From Niabella sp. (GTDB lineage: Bacteria > Bacteroidota > Bacteroidia > Chitinophagales > Chitinophagaceae), in the NCBI GenBank assembly GCA_017744715.1, contig JAGIAT010000016.1, positions 1-64,000 of the forward strand: DNA of 64,000 nucleotides. Reading direction: 5' to 3'. Numbering within the stretch: position 1 is the stretch's first letter; each line of letters opens with the position of its first letter. A model generated the notes under the pieces. That model made no database searches. It was not told the origin of the DNA and was given only the letters and a program-made list of their open reading frames with translations. This document shows, piece by piece, positions 44,952 to 54,212 of this stretch. The position numbers and the translations under genes were made by a program.

Positions 44952-47900
44952 TTAAAAACTAAAGTTGGCTCCAATCATAAATGTGCGGGGAATCGGGAAG
45001 GTACTCAGATCCTGTCCGTACGTGCCCGTAATATTGTCCTTTGTAGAATTTGCTTCGGGGTTCATGCCTGAATAATGCGTAAAAACAAAAGCCTGTTGTA
45101 CGCTGGCATAGATGCGGGCGGAACGTACATATTTCAATATGTTTTGCCGGAATGTATAGCCCAATGCGATATTCTTGATTGTAAAGAAATTACCGCTTTC
45201 TACCCAGGTTGAATTCGCCAGGCGGTACAATTCGGTGCTTCCGCTGCGCGTGCTGGGTACTTTCCCATCGCCGGGGTTGTCTTCCGATCTCCATCGGTTC
45301 ATCATATCGGAAGCCACATTCATTACCCCGTCCAGGTTGGTCCAGTCTGCCCGGTTGGCATTTAAGATCTGATTTCCCCCCTGGCCATAAGCCACGATGT
45401 TAAGATCAAAATTTTTGTACCGGAAGGTGTTGGTAATTCCATAATTATACTTCGGGTTGGGGTCACCGATCAGGGTACGGTCGTTGGCATCTATCAACCC
45501 GTCGGGAACACCGTTGGGCCCGGAAATATCTTTCATGCGGGCAGAACCCACTGTTGAGGTTACGTGTTTCGGCTGGCCATCCAACTCTGCCTGCGTCTTA
45601 TAAACCCCGTCGAATACATACCCGTAAAACTGGCCGATCGGCCCTCCCAGCACGGTACGGTTGTAACCGGCGTAGGTGGTGTTGTTACCAATAAACTTCG
45701 TGTTGGGTGGCAATTCAAGCAACTTATTTCTCATTAAAGAAAGGTTGAAATCCGTAGTCCACTCAAAAGCCCCTACCAGGTTGCGGGAACTGATCGAAAA
45801 CTCATGCCCCCATATCCTCAGTTTACCAACGTTCATCTGAATGCTGTTAAACCCCGACTGATAGGGCAGATTTACTGTGTAAAGCATCCCGGAAGTCATT
45901 TTATTATAATAGTCATAGGAGAAAACGATCCGGTTCTTCAGGAAATTGATATCGGCGCCTACGTCTGTTTGAGTGGTGGCTTCCCAGGTAACATCCGGGT
46001 TGCCCAGTTGCGGGGTCGTAACCGGACCAAATACAAACCCCGGTGTAAGGGTTCCCCCAAAGACATAATTGGACCCAACGATGTTAGAGTACATGGTGTA
46101 ATTGGGAATATTAAAGTTCCCTGTTTTTCCGTAACTGGCCCTTAATTTTAAGAAAGACACTACATCATTTTTCTTAAAAAAACCTTCATCGCTGATAATC
46201 CATCCACCGGAAACAGAAGGGAAGTTTATATACTTTTTAGACGGGCCAAAGCGGGAAGAGCCATCTCTCCGAAAGGTTGCACTCAGTAAATATTTGCCTT
46301 TGAAATCATAATTTAAGCGACCAAAAGAGGAAGCCATCGACCAGGCTTCTTTATTGGTTGTTCCACTGGTAACCGCAGCGCCTGAGATCCAATATATCTG
46401 ATCATTGGCAAAATTGGATCCGCTGATGCTCCGGAATTCCCGGTTCCACTTCTGAGAACTGTAGCCGGCCATCAGATCTAGATGATGCTCATTGAACTGT
46501 ACATTGTAGTTAAGGGTATTTTCATTTAACCAGGATACATAATTATGAGAGGCATGGGCTGCCGTAGAACTGGATGTAGGCCGGGGTAATGCCGAAGCGC
46601 CCAATCCAATACCATACATCGTTCCCTGGTAACTGTCCTGCTGGTAGGTGCCCAGGTCGCCGTTAATGGTCGTTTTGAAATGAAGATTTTTTAAAAGCGC
46701 CACATCAAGATAGGCATTTCCCAACAGACGCAGCGACTTAACGCGTCCATCTGCCAGCATCAGCTGTTGCACCGGGTTGTTCATGTTGAGCATCCCGAAA
46801 GAGCTCACATTGCTGTTAAAGGTGCCGTCTGCATTATAAATCGGCTTCAAGGGCGATGCGGCTGTGGCATTTGCAATGATCTGCCGGTTCCCGTCTGTAT
46901 AGCTCCGGGTGTTTTTCTCCAGCTGATAGGTGGGTGCCAGGTTCAGACCGATCTTAAAGCGTTCTCCGGGCCGGTATTCCGTATTCGACCGGAACGAAAA
47001 GCGCTTGAGGTTTGTATTCAGCAGCACACCATCCTGATCGAAATAGGACATCGTTGAAGAAGATGAAAGTTTCTCAGTGCCTGAAGACAGGTTTACGGAA
47101 TAATTCTGCATCGGAGCCGTTCTTAACAATGCATCATACCAGTTGGTACCTTTGCCATACTGATCCGGGTTCGCATAATCACTGGGCATGCCTTTTGCAT
47201 ATCCCTCGTATTTTATACGATCCTCGTAAACGCCCTTCATGTACATGGCAAATTCATGCGCGTCCATCATCTTTGGCCGGCCCTGCTGCGGTACCGTTTG
47301 CCAGCCATAGTAGGTATTAAAGCTTACATTGGTACGACCCGCCTTTGCCTGCTTGGTAGTAATCAAAATCACCCCGTTTCCCGCACGGGAGCCGTAGAGC
47401 GCCGCAGCAGCGGCATCTTTCAAAACAGAAAAAGTTTCAATATCGTCCGGGTTGATCAGGCTCATATCGCCATTTCTCGTGTCGGTTCCGGACAAGATCT
47501 GCCCGTCTACCACAATTAACGGCTGATACCCTCCGCTTAAGGATGCCGCTCCCCGGATACGCATATCGATACCCTGGCCCGGACGACCGTTGGCCATATT
47601 AATTTGTACGCCGGAGACGCGTCCCTGCAGCTTTTGACCAAATTCAGCAGCCGGAATATCCTGCGCTTTGGCGGCATTCAGCGTACTTACCGCACTGGTA
47701 ATATCTTTTGCCAGCCGGGTACCATAACTTACCACCACCACTTCGTTCATATTATTGCTGGTTTCCGTAAGCAACGCGGTTACCGGGTCGTCCGACACTA
47801 CCGGTATTTCCACTGTACCGTAGCCGACCCGTGAAATGATCAGGGTGGCCGGCAGCCGGAGTTTTAAACTGAATTTTCCATTTTTATCGGTGGCCGTGGC

Positions 47901-48089
47901 TTCTATCTTTCCTTTTACATTAATAGAAGTTCCCGCCGGGTCGTCGCCGGAGCGGCTAAGGGTTACCACCCCCCGGATAGTTGATTCCGTTCCCTGGGCG
48001 GTTGCCGCCTCCTGAAATAAAAGCAGCAACAAAAACAGTGCGCCCTGCCGGAGCAGCAGCGATCTTTTTAGCAGTTTGAGCATCATCAT
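44952..48089 (-). CDS. SusC/RagA TonB-linked outer membrane transporter (pectin-type PUL)
   Basis: 1045 residues. Signal region (LLLRQGALFLLLLLFQEAATAQG), carboxypeptidase-like domain (STIRGVVTLSRSGDDPAGTSINVKG, ATATDKNGKFSLKLRLPATLIISRVGYGTVEIPV), plug (VVVSYGTRLAKDITSAVSTLNA, FSVLKDAAAAALYGSRAGNGVILITTK) and a long barrel ending FPIPRTFMIGANFSF. It is the first gene of an eight-gene minus-strand operon reaching to 36577 and is divergent from an AraC regulator. Confidence 0.95.
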   Translation of the reverse strand: MMMLKLLKRSLLLRQGALFLLLLLFQEAATAQGTESTIRGVVTLSRSGDDPAGTSINVKGKIEATATDKNGKFSLKLRLPATLIISRVGYGTVEIPVVSDDPVTALLTETSNNMNEVVVVSYGTRLAKDITSAVSTLNAAKAQDIPAAEFGQKLQGRVSGVQINMANGRPGQGIDMRIRGAASLSGGYQPLIVVDGQILSGTDTRNGDMSLINPDDIETFSVLKDAAAAALYGSRAGNGVILITTKQAKAGRTNVSFNTYYGWQTVPQQGRPKMMDAHEFAMYMKGVYEDRIKYEGYAKGMPSDYANPDQYGKGTNWYDALLRTAPMQNYSVNLSSGTEKLSSSSTMSYFDQDGVLLNTNLKRFSFRSNTEYRPGERFKIGLNLAPTYQLEKNTRSYTDGNRQIIANATAASPLKPIYNADGTFNSNVSSFGMLNMNNPVQQLMLADGRVKSLRLLGNAYLDVALLKNLHFKTTINGDLGTYQQDSYQGTMYGIGLGASALPRPTSSSTAAHASHNYVSWLNENTLNYNVQFNEHHLDLMAGYSSQKWNREFRSISGSNFANDQIYWISGAAVTSGTTNKEAWSMASSFGRLNYDFKGKYLLSATFRRDGSSRFGPSKKYINFPSVSGGWIISDEGFFKKNDVVSFLKLRASYGKTGNFNIPNYTMYSNIVGSNYVFGGTLTPGFVFGPVTTPQLGNPDVTWEATTQTDVGADINFLKNRIVFSYDYYNKMTSGMLYTVNLPYQSGFNSIQMNVGKLRIWGHEFSISSRNLVGAFEWTTDFNLSLMRNKLLELPPNTKFIGNNTTYAGYNRTVLGGPIGQFYGYVFDGVYKTQAELDGQPKHVTSTVGSARMKDISGPNGVPDGLIDANDRTLIGDPNPKYNYGITNTFRYKNFDLNIVAYGQGGNQILNANRADWTNLDGVMNVASDMMNRWRSEDNPGDGKVPSTRSGSTELYRLANSTWVESGNFFTIKNIALGYTFRQNILKYVRSARIYASVQQAFVFTHYSGMNPEANSTKDNITGTYGQDLSTFPIPRTFMIGANFSF

Positions 48090-48443
48090 AATTGGCTTGT
48101 TTAAATATTGAATGGGCTACCAGTGCATTTTTTCAATGGCAATTACCGAGCACTAAATTTACATTTTCTGATTTGATCAAAAAAGATATTTCTAATACCG
48201 GATCCCTTGAACGTATTTTGTACCGGCCCCGGGATCATTTAACAACGCCGACCCCGGCTACTATTACCCAAAATTGTCAATCGTTACCTTTTGTTAATAA
48301 AGCAATCATCATCGCCGAAGTGTCGCCAAATCCTGCTTTTCACCATCGGCTTCTGTCTCAAATGTACATCTGCTTAAGCTGAAAACACATACACTATCCC
48401 GCTTTTAATTTACACTTTCTGATATTTCATGTATATTTAAGAA
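48090..48443. promoter_or_regulatory. Divergent regulatory region between susC and the AraC gene
   Basis: No ORF of coding character is present in these 354 bp. The notable content is the direct repeat AATTTACAYTTTCTGAT at 48156-48172 and 48407-48423 (one mismatch). The first copy lies about 66 bp before the SusC start and the second about 20 bp before the AraC start. A 6-bp inverted repeat GATCCC/GGGATC flanks about 24 bp near 48201-48236. Confidence 0.5.
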
Positions 48444-49328
48444 GTGAAGAATTTTCATAAATATCTCGCAAAAACAACGATCGAGGACAACTGGGGACTG
48501 TATGTTACCACAGTGGGCTATACCAAGATCGGGCAACACCAGCCTTATCCGCTGAGCCGCGAACATCCCAGCACCCATCGCTTTACCTGGAACAAAGGAC
48601 GCATCCTGAATGATTACTACATTGTATTCATCTCGCAGGGAAGCGGTGTTTTTGAAACGGCGTACCAGGCTTCCAGTATGGTACAGGAGGGCAGCTGCTT
48701 CCTGTTGTTTCCGGGCACCTGGCACCGTTATAAACCCATCTCCAAAATCGGGTGGGAAGAATACTGGATCGGTTTTAACGGCTATTACCCGCAACGGCTG
48801 ATGAAATCAGGCTTTTTCAGCAAAAAAAACCCCGTGATCCACGTAGGGTTGCATGAAGAACTGCTGGCCACATTTCACAACCTGATCCATACGATCAAAA
48901 ATGCCACCCCGGGATACCACCAGCTTATCGCCGGCTTTGTAGTACAGCTGCTGTCGCTGGTTTATAACGCATCCGTTTACAAAAAAGAAAATACCGGCGA
49001 TGCGTTTCAATACATTTCCAAAGCAAAGTTCCTGTTGCAGGAAGCCCTGGAAAGCGATGTGAGCATGACGCATGTAGCCCGGCAACTCGCCGTTAGCTAT
49101 TCCAAATTCAGAAAAGATTTTAAAGCGGTAACAGGGTTGTCGCCCAACCAGTATCACCTGGAACTGCGGCTGGGTAAAGCCAGCGAACTGCTGCGGGCCA
49201 CCAGCCTGCCCGTGCGGGAGATTGCCGATCAAACGGGCTTTGATACGCTTTTTTATTTTTCCCGCATTTTTAAAAAGAAGTTCGGCCAGTCGCCCAAACA
49301 TTACCGGGAACGGCATCCCAGATCCTGA
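48444..49328 (+). CDS. AraC family transcriptional regulator
   Basis: 294 residues from a GTG start. An N-terminal cupin-like sensor region (DYYIVFISQGSGVFETAYQAS, VQEGSCFLLFPGTWHRYKPISKIGWEEYWIGFNG) is followed by the two-HTH AraC domain (VSMTHVARQLAVSYSKFRKDFKAVTGLSPNQYHLELRLGKASELLRA, LPVREIADQTGFDTLFYFSRIFKKKFGQSPKHYRERHP). It is divergent from the SusC operon and is presumably its sugar-responsive activator. Confidence 0.93.
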   Translation: MKNFHKYLAKTTIEDNWGLYVTTVGYTKIGQHQPYPLSREHPSTHRFTWNKGRILNDYYIVFISQGSGVFETAYQASSMVQEGSCFLLFPGTWHRYKPISKIGWEEYWIGFNGYYPQRLMKSGFFSKKNPVIHVGLHEELLATFHNLIHTIKNATPGYHQLIAGFVVQLLSLVYNASVYKKENTGDAFQYISKAKFLLQEALESDVSMTHVARQLAVSYSKFRKDFKAVTGLSPNQYHLELRLGKASELLRATSLPVREIADQTGFDTLFYFSRIFKKKFGQSPKHYRERHPRS

Positions 49329-49420
49329 TAGAATGTAAAATAGTAAATACCCAATTTAAAATGTAGAAGGAGCGCTGACACGCTGCTATGAAGGTTACCG
49401 CGCAACTTTGGAATCTTTAC

Positions 49421-49820
49421 TTTTACATTCCCCGAAGGGAAGTTACAGGTTCAAGGTTTAACGTTCCAGGTTGGATTTCGTTGGATGCTTGTTGTAAGAT
49501 CTTCATTCGGGATGCCAGTTCCCCGATCCCGTACGTAATCTACTGAAAACTGATTGCTGATCACTGATAACCAGTAACGGAATCCTGACTTTTACATTCA
49601 ATATTCCTCATTGGTTATTTTACATTCCCAAAGGGAGGTTCCAGGTTCAACGTTTCAGGTTGGATTTCGCTTGATGCTTGTTGTAACATCTTCATTCGGG
49701 ATGCCAGATCTCCGATCCCGTACGTAATCTACTGAAAACTGATTGCTGATCACTGATAACCAGTAACGGAATCCTGACTTTTACATTCAATATTCCTCAT
49801 TGATTATTTTACATTCCTGC
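49421..49820. repeat. Tandem duplication of an intergenic segment (period 189 bp)
   Basis: Two copies, about 49421-49620 and 49618-49815, each run from TTTTACATTCCC through the TTGGATTTCG, CGGGATGCCAG and CTGATCACTGATAACCAG segments to TATTCCTCATT. Most blocks are offset by exactly 189 bp; copy two carries an 8-nt deletion near its start. A third TTTTACATTCC begins at 49807. The 496-bp gap (49329-49824) between the AraC and small-protein genes holds nothing else recognisable. Confidence 0.8.
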
Positions 49821-49824
49821 AAGC

Positions 49825-50103
49825 CTACTGCTTCCAGTACCGGCCAAACACACCAATATAGGTTTCTTTACTGGAAGGCGCTACCACCCGGTTGTTTTCT
49901 TTAACCGGGTTGGCGGCATCCACATAGGTTGCGGTTACCAGCGCATAAAGGAACTTATCCTGATAATCCACTACAGGAGGGTTGTGCGTACGACTAACCA
50001 CGGGCTGCATCCATTTGATAAAACCATCTTTGGAGGGTTTGGTAAAATAAGCTACCAGGATCACGCCAATGATGAACAATAAAATACCCCTTCTGAATTT
50101 CAT
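49825..50103 (-). CDS. Small single-helix membrane protein
   Basis: 92 residues with one N-terminal transmembrane segment (RRGILLFIIGVILVAYFT) and a soluble part ending SSKETYIGVFGRYWKQ. The PSKDGFIKWM stretch after the helix and the YIGxFGxF-like ending recall DUF4359-type proteins, but this is weak. Function unknown. It sits 78 bp downstream of the helicase gene, on the same strand. Confidence 0.65.
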   Translation of the reverse strand: MKFRRGILLFIIGVILVAYFTKPSKDGFIKWMQPVVSRTHNPPVVDYQDKFLYALVTATYVDAANPVKENNRVVAPSSKETYIGVFGRYWKQ

Positions 50104-50139
50104 ATTTAAATTATTTGTAGGAACAGCGAATGGGGAATG

Positions 50140-50177
50140 GGGAGTAGCAAGCAGGAACCGTTGCTACTCCCTTTTTT
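50140..50177. terminator. 11-bp perfect hairpin after the helicase gene
   Basis: GGGAGTAGCAA (50140-50150) and TTGCTACTCCC (50161-50171) with a 10-nt loop. A run of six T follows on the plus strand; on the minus strand, the direction of the helicase gene ending at 50182, the hairpin is preceded by an A-run. It probably serves as the helicase terminator, though the U-run orientation is unusual. Confidence 0.6.
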
Positions 50178-50181
50178 ACGA

Positions 50182-53100
50182 TTAACTAAACAGGTATTCC
50201 ACATCTTCTTTTGTCAGCGATTTTACAAATCCGGCTTCGTCCGAAATAAGGTCTTTTGCCAGTGCCTTCTTTTTTTCCTGCAGCTTGAGGATCTTATCTT
50301 CGATCGTATCCTTACAGATCATGCGGTAGGCAAAAATGCTTTTGGTTTGCCCGATACGGTGCGTACGGTCGATAGCCTGCTGCTCCACTGCGGGGTTCCA
50401 CCAGGGATCTACAATGTACACATAATCTGCTGCAGTAAGGTTCAAACCCACACCCCCGGCTTTTAAAGAGATGAGGAATACCCGTACCTCTTCATTTTTC
50501 TGAAAGCTCTGGATGGCTTTTTCACGATCCGGGGCCGAAGTACTTCCATCAAAATATTCGTATTTAATACCCAGGGCTTCCAGTTTCTGCCGGATAAGAC
50601 CCAGCATTCCCAGGAACTGCGAAAAGATCAGCGCCTTGTGATCACTCATGTTTTCAGTGATCTCCCGCACCAGTTCTTCAATTTTTATAGAATGATTCTC
50701 AAAAGCTTCTTCCTCATTCAGGATGGCCGGCGAATCGCAGATCTGCCGCAGCTTCATCAAGCCCTGCAAAATCGTCATCTGTGAACGACCGATACCCTGC
50801 GACTCAATATTACCAAGGATCTTATCCCGGTAATCATTCCGGTAGGCATCGTAAATGGAACGCTGCTCGCTTTCCATTTCGCACCAGAGGATCATTTCCT
50901 GCTTTTCCGGAAGATCCTTGGCCACCTGCTCTTTCGTGCGGCGCAGGATAAACGGATACAGCAGTTTCCGCAAATGTTCTTTCCGGTCAGCCTCTCCCAG
51001 CTTATCGATGGGAATGGCAAATTCCTGCCGGAAAAACTCAATGCTTCCCAGCATGCCGGGATTCAAAAAGTTCATTTGCGCATAAATATCAAACGTATTG
51101 TTCTGCAGCGGCGTACCACTCATACAAAGCCGGTGCTTTGCATTGATCAGGTAAGCCGCCTTGGTAACCTTACTGGAAGGATTCTTGATGGCCTGGCTTT
51201 CATCCAGCACCGCATAATCAAAAGGAACCCCTACAAATAATTTTATATCGCTGCGCAGGGTACCATACGTGGTAATGGTTACATCCTGTTTTAAAATATC
51301 TTCAGTATTACGGGTCCGCGAAGGTCCATGGTGGATCCGGTAGGTTAAGGACGGTGTAAACTTCTTGATCTCATTTTCCCAGTTATAGATCAGCGTGGTG
51401 GGACAAATAACCAGGATCCGTGCTTCGGGATTCTGGGTTTTATGGTGCTCCAGGTACGACAGTGCCTGAACGGTTTTACCCAAACCCATGTCATCCGCAA
51501 GGATACCGCCCCAGTTTACATTTTTTAAATAGTTGATCCACTGGAACCCCGCTTCCTGGTAGGGCCGCAGAATCGGCCGCAGGTGCGCCGGCGGTTCAAT
51601 TTCGTGGATCTTATCAAAATCTCTTAACCGGTTGTATTTTTCTTCCAGCTCAAATACCAGCTCTTCTTCATTCTTCAGCTCAAACAACTCATCTACCACA
51701 CTTTTGTGATATTTGGAAAGCTTCAGGTTGTTATTGGCTCCTTCTCCCACCCGGAACAGGAGGGCATACTTTTTCAGCCACTCCTCCGGCAATACCCCCA
51801 GGGTGCCATCGCCCAGCTGCACATACATCTGTTTGTTTGCCAGTGCGCGCTTTACATCAGCAATGGAAACCTGCTGATCGCCAAAAACAATATCTACCTT
51901 GGCATCAAACCAATCTGTATTACTGGAAATAAAGATCTTTGTCTGCGGTTTGGCGGTATTGAAGCGGAAGTTCCGCAATGCATCGTAGCCAAATACGGGT
52001 ACCTGCATTTCCTTCATGGCATCTACAAACAGGAAAAACCAGTTATCCTTGAGGATCTCTGCGCCTTTCAGGGACAGCGTTCCGTTTTCTTCGTTCATCA
52101 CCAGGTTCGAATGCAGGTTCTTCAGCCGGTCTACAAACGCATTTTCTTTTTCTTTATTCCGGTGTATCGACAGGATCTTGTCTCCTTCGGGAATGAGGAA
52201 AATTTCTTTTCCCAGCAGGTCTGTTTCGTATCCCTTATAGGAAAACTGCGGTTTAAAAATAAGGTGGTCACCCTTTTCAATCAACAGCAGTTTTGCTTCC
52301 GGTACGATGTTCTTCATTACATGCAGCATGGAAGCATCAAAGTCTACCTTATACTCCCGCGCCAGCGGTAATATAAACTCATGCAGGGTTTCGGCCCATT
52401 GATCGGGGGCGATGATCATTTTCCCCGCAGGAAGGAATTTTTCGATGAGGCTGATGCTTTCTGCATTGCTGAACAGGAACAACTGATGATTGTACAGGAA
52501 CAACAGCGGGCAGGGACTTTCATTTTGCTCCACGCCATGCACCATGCCCCGCAACCGCACCAGGCAGTCGCAGCTGAAGCGCTCATCATCTTCTTTGTCT
52601 ACAAAGAACTCGGTAACCGCCGGCTCTGTAAAAATGTCGATCTGTTCCAGATGGTCGGTAATAAAGGACTTGCCCTGGGGCAGGATAAAGGCCAGCCCTT
52701 CTTCGCCCGCATCCACAAGCAGTTTCCGGAGCCGGGGCAACATATACTCGTTTACCAGTTGCCGGGTTTCGGCATTCATTTCTATAGCCGGTGCCGTTTC
52801 CTCCTGTTCCCAAAGGTTATTAAAGGGCGTATTCCGGTTTACATACTTATTGATTTCCGCATCCTGCAATTTCCGAACGGTATTCAGCAGGCTGATATCT
52901 TCCTCGCTGAAATCGGCCGTATCGATAAAATGACTGATATCGAGGGCCGCTGCCTTCCCGGCAAAGCCGGATCCGCTTTCATTCATTTCCCCGGATACCA
53001 CATGCACCTGGAAATAAGGATAGGCTGCTTTATTAAAATCGAAGACAATACCCAGCTTTCTTGCCGGTTGTTCTTCTACCGCAACGGATTCCTCCTTTTC

Positions 53101-54045
53101 AACGGTTTGTGCCTGCTGCTTAATGGCGGATGCCGCCGGTTTTTCAGCAGTGCTCAGGGTATTGATGCGTTTGATCTTCGGATCCAGCACCCGTAAAAAC
53201 GGTTTGCCGTCCTTAAATACAAACTCAAATTTTCCCTTCAGATCATCATTCAGCGAGTAACCGTAGGCTTCCAGTAATTTATTCTTTTCTACATCACGGT
53301 TACGGATGGTATCAAAATAAAACGCACCATGCTGTTTAATCAGCTGCAGGAAAACGATCACTTTGGGCAAACAAAGCGGATGATCCGTATCCTCATAATC
53401 GCAGCTGGTATCAAAGTTGCGCTCTTCATTCTTTTTGATGGCAACTTTATATTCTTTACCGTCAAGCGTTACAACGGCCCTTACGGTTTCATCCTGTGCG
53501 TAAACGATTTTCGCCTTTTTTTTCTGCAGAAACTTCTCTGCTTCATTAAAGGTTTCCGGCGCACAAAGGTGCCGGATCGAACGTATATCCAGGTTGCGGA
53601 TCTTTACCACGGTATGCCGCTGATCGTAATACACTTCCTCATCTTCAAGCTGCCCTTTATCCATCAGCTCCTGCAACTGGAACAATGCCGCCACCTCGTG
53701 CTTACAAACATCACCGAGGTTATACGGGCAGTTGCATTTCAACGCCAGGTTTTTCGGATCATTGAATTTTTGAATATGTACTTTGTAAAACGTGCTGTAA
53801 GAATCGTCCTTTACCCTGAAATAGATGCTTCCGGTCAGTTTATCATATTCGATCAGTTCTACAAATCCGAGCGCAAATGTTTTTTTACCCCGGCGGATCA
53901 CTTCATCAGTACCGAAGGTATAAACGTGTTTTAATAAATGTGGTAATGCCAAACCGCTGCTGTTATTATACTTAATTAATACTTTCTCATCATCATCCTT
54001 CTGTACACCTGCCTGTGCCGGGCCCCGGGTATTGTTCCAGGCCAT
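50182..54045 (-). CDS. SNF2-family DEAD/DEAH-box ATPase with SWIM zinc finger
   Basis: 1287 residues. The SWIM motif (CNCPYNLGDVCKHEVAAL, C-x-C-x8-C-x-H) near residue 100 precedes a long unclassified region and then the Snf2 ATPase: motif I DDMGLGKTVQAL, motif Ia ILVICPTTLIYNW, DESQ in place of DEAH (AVLDESQAIKNP), motif III LSGTPLQNN-like (CMSGTPLQNN), IFSQFLGMLGLI, and motif VI QAIDRTHRIGQ. Such proteins remodel protein-DNA complexes, including RNA polymerase recycling (RapA-like). SWIM suggests nucleic-acid or protein binding. No restriction or defence genes lie near it. Confidence 0.93.
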   Translation of the reverse strand: MAWNNTRGPAQAGVQKDDDEKVLIKYNNSSGLALPHLLKHVYTFGTDEVIRRGKKTFALGFVELIEYDKLTGSIYFRVKDDSYSTFYKVHIQKFNDPKNLALKCNCPYNLGDVCKHEVAALFQLQELMDKGQLEDEEVYYDQRHTVVKIRNLDIRSIRHLCAPETFNEAEKFLQKKKAKIVYAQDETVRAVVTLDGKEYKVAIKKNEERNFDTSCDYEDTDHPLCLPKVIVFLQLIKQHGAFYFDTIRNRDVEKNKLLEAYGYSLNDDLKGKFEFVFKDGKPFLRVLDPKIKRINTLSTAEKPAASAIKQQAQTVEKEESVAVEEQPARKLGIVFDFNKAAYPYFQVHVVSGEMNESGSGFAGKAAALDISHFIDTADFSEEDISLLNTVRKLQDAEINKYVNRNTPFNNLWEQEETAPAIEMNAETRQLVNEYMLPRLRKLLVDAGEEGLAFILPQGKSFITDHLEQIDIFTEPAVTEFFVDKEDDERFSCDCLVRLRGMVHGVEQNESPCPLLFLYNHQLFLFSNAESISLIEKFLPAGKMIIAPDQWAETLHEFILPLAREYKVDFDASMLHVMKNIVPEAKLLLIEKGDHLIFKPQFSYKGYETDLLGKEIFLIPEGDKILSIHRNKEKENAFVDRLKNLHSNLVMNEENGTLSLKGAEILKDNWFFLFVDAMKEMQVPVFGYDALRNFRFNTAKPQTKIFISSNTDWFDAKVDIVFGDQQVSIADVKRALANKQMYVQLGDGTLGVLPEEWLKKYALLFRVGEGANNNLKLSKYHKSVVDELFELKNEEELVFELEEKYNRLRDFDKIHEIEPPAHLRPILRPYQEAGFQWINYLKNVNWGGILADDMGLGKTVQALSYLEHHKTQNPEARILVICPTTLIYNWENEIKKFTPSLTYRIHHGPSRTRNTEDILKQDVTITTYGTLRSDIKLFVGVPFDYAVLDESQAIKNPSSKVTKAAYLINAKHRLCMSGTPLQNNTFDIYAQMNFLNPGMLGSIEFFRQEFAIPIDKLGEADRKEHLRKLLYPFILRRTKEQVAKDLPEKQEMILWCEMESEQRSIYDAYRNDYRDKILGNIESQGIGRSQMTILQGLMKLRQICDSPAILNEEEAFENHSIKIEELVREITENMSDHKALIFSQFLGMLGLIRQKLEALGIKYEYFDGSTSAPDREKAIQSFQKNEEVRVFLISLKAGGVGLNLTAADYVYIVDPWWNPAVEQQAIDRTHRIGQTKSIFAYRMICKDTIEDKILKLQEKKKALAKDLISDEAGFVKSLTKEDVEYLFS

Positions 54046-54212
54046 CCATTGCCGGTATTTTACGACTGCAGAAGCCCCTGTATTGCCGGTTGGGCTACAA
54101 AAAGGACAATCGGCAAAAATAAAAGAATCTTATCCGCTTTTCCTAGTATTTGCCCAAGATTTTGAGAAAATTTATATTCTGTTGTTTATTAAAAATGTGC
54201 TATTTTTATAGG

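Noticed and set aside
49421..49820. CRISPR array
   Set aside because: Only two long copies of about 189 bp, with no short regular repeats separated by unique spacers and no cas genes.
51706..52371. 221-residue plus-strand ORF inside the SNF2 gene
   Set aside because: Antisense shadow of a long conserved coding region; no recognisable motifs. The same applies to the plus-strand ORFs at 37639-38445, 41745-42296 and 52381-53196.
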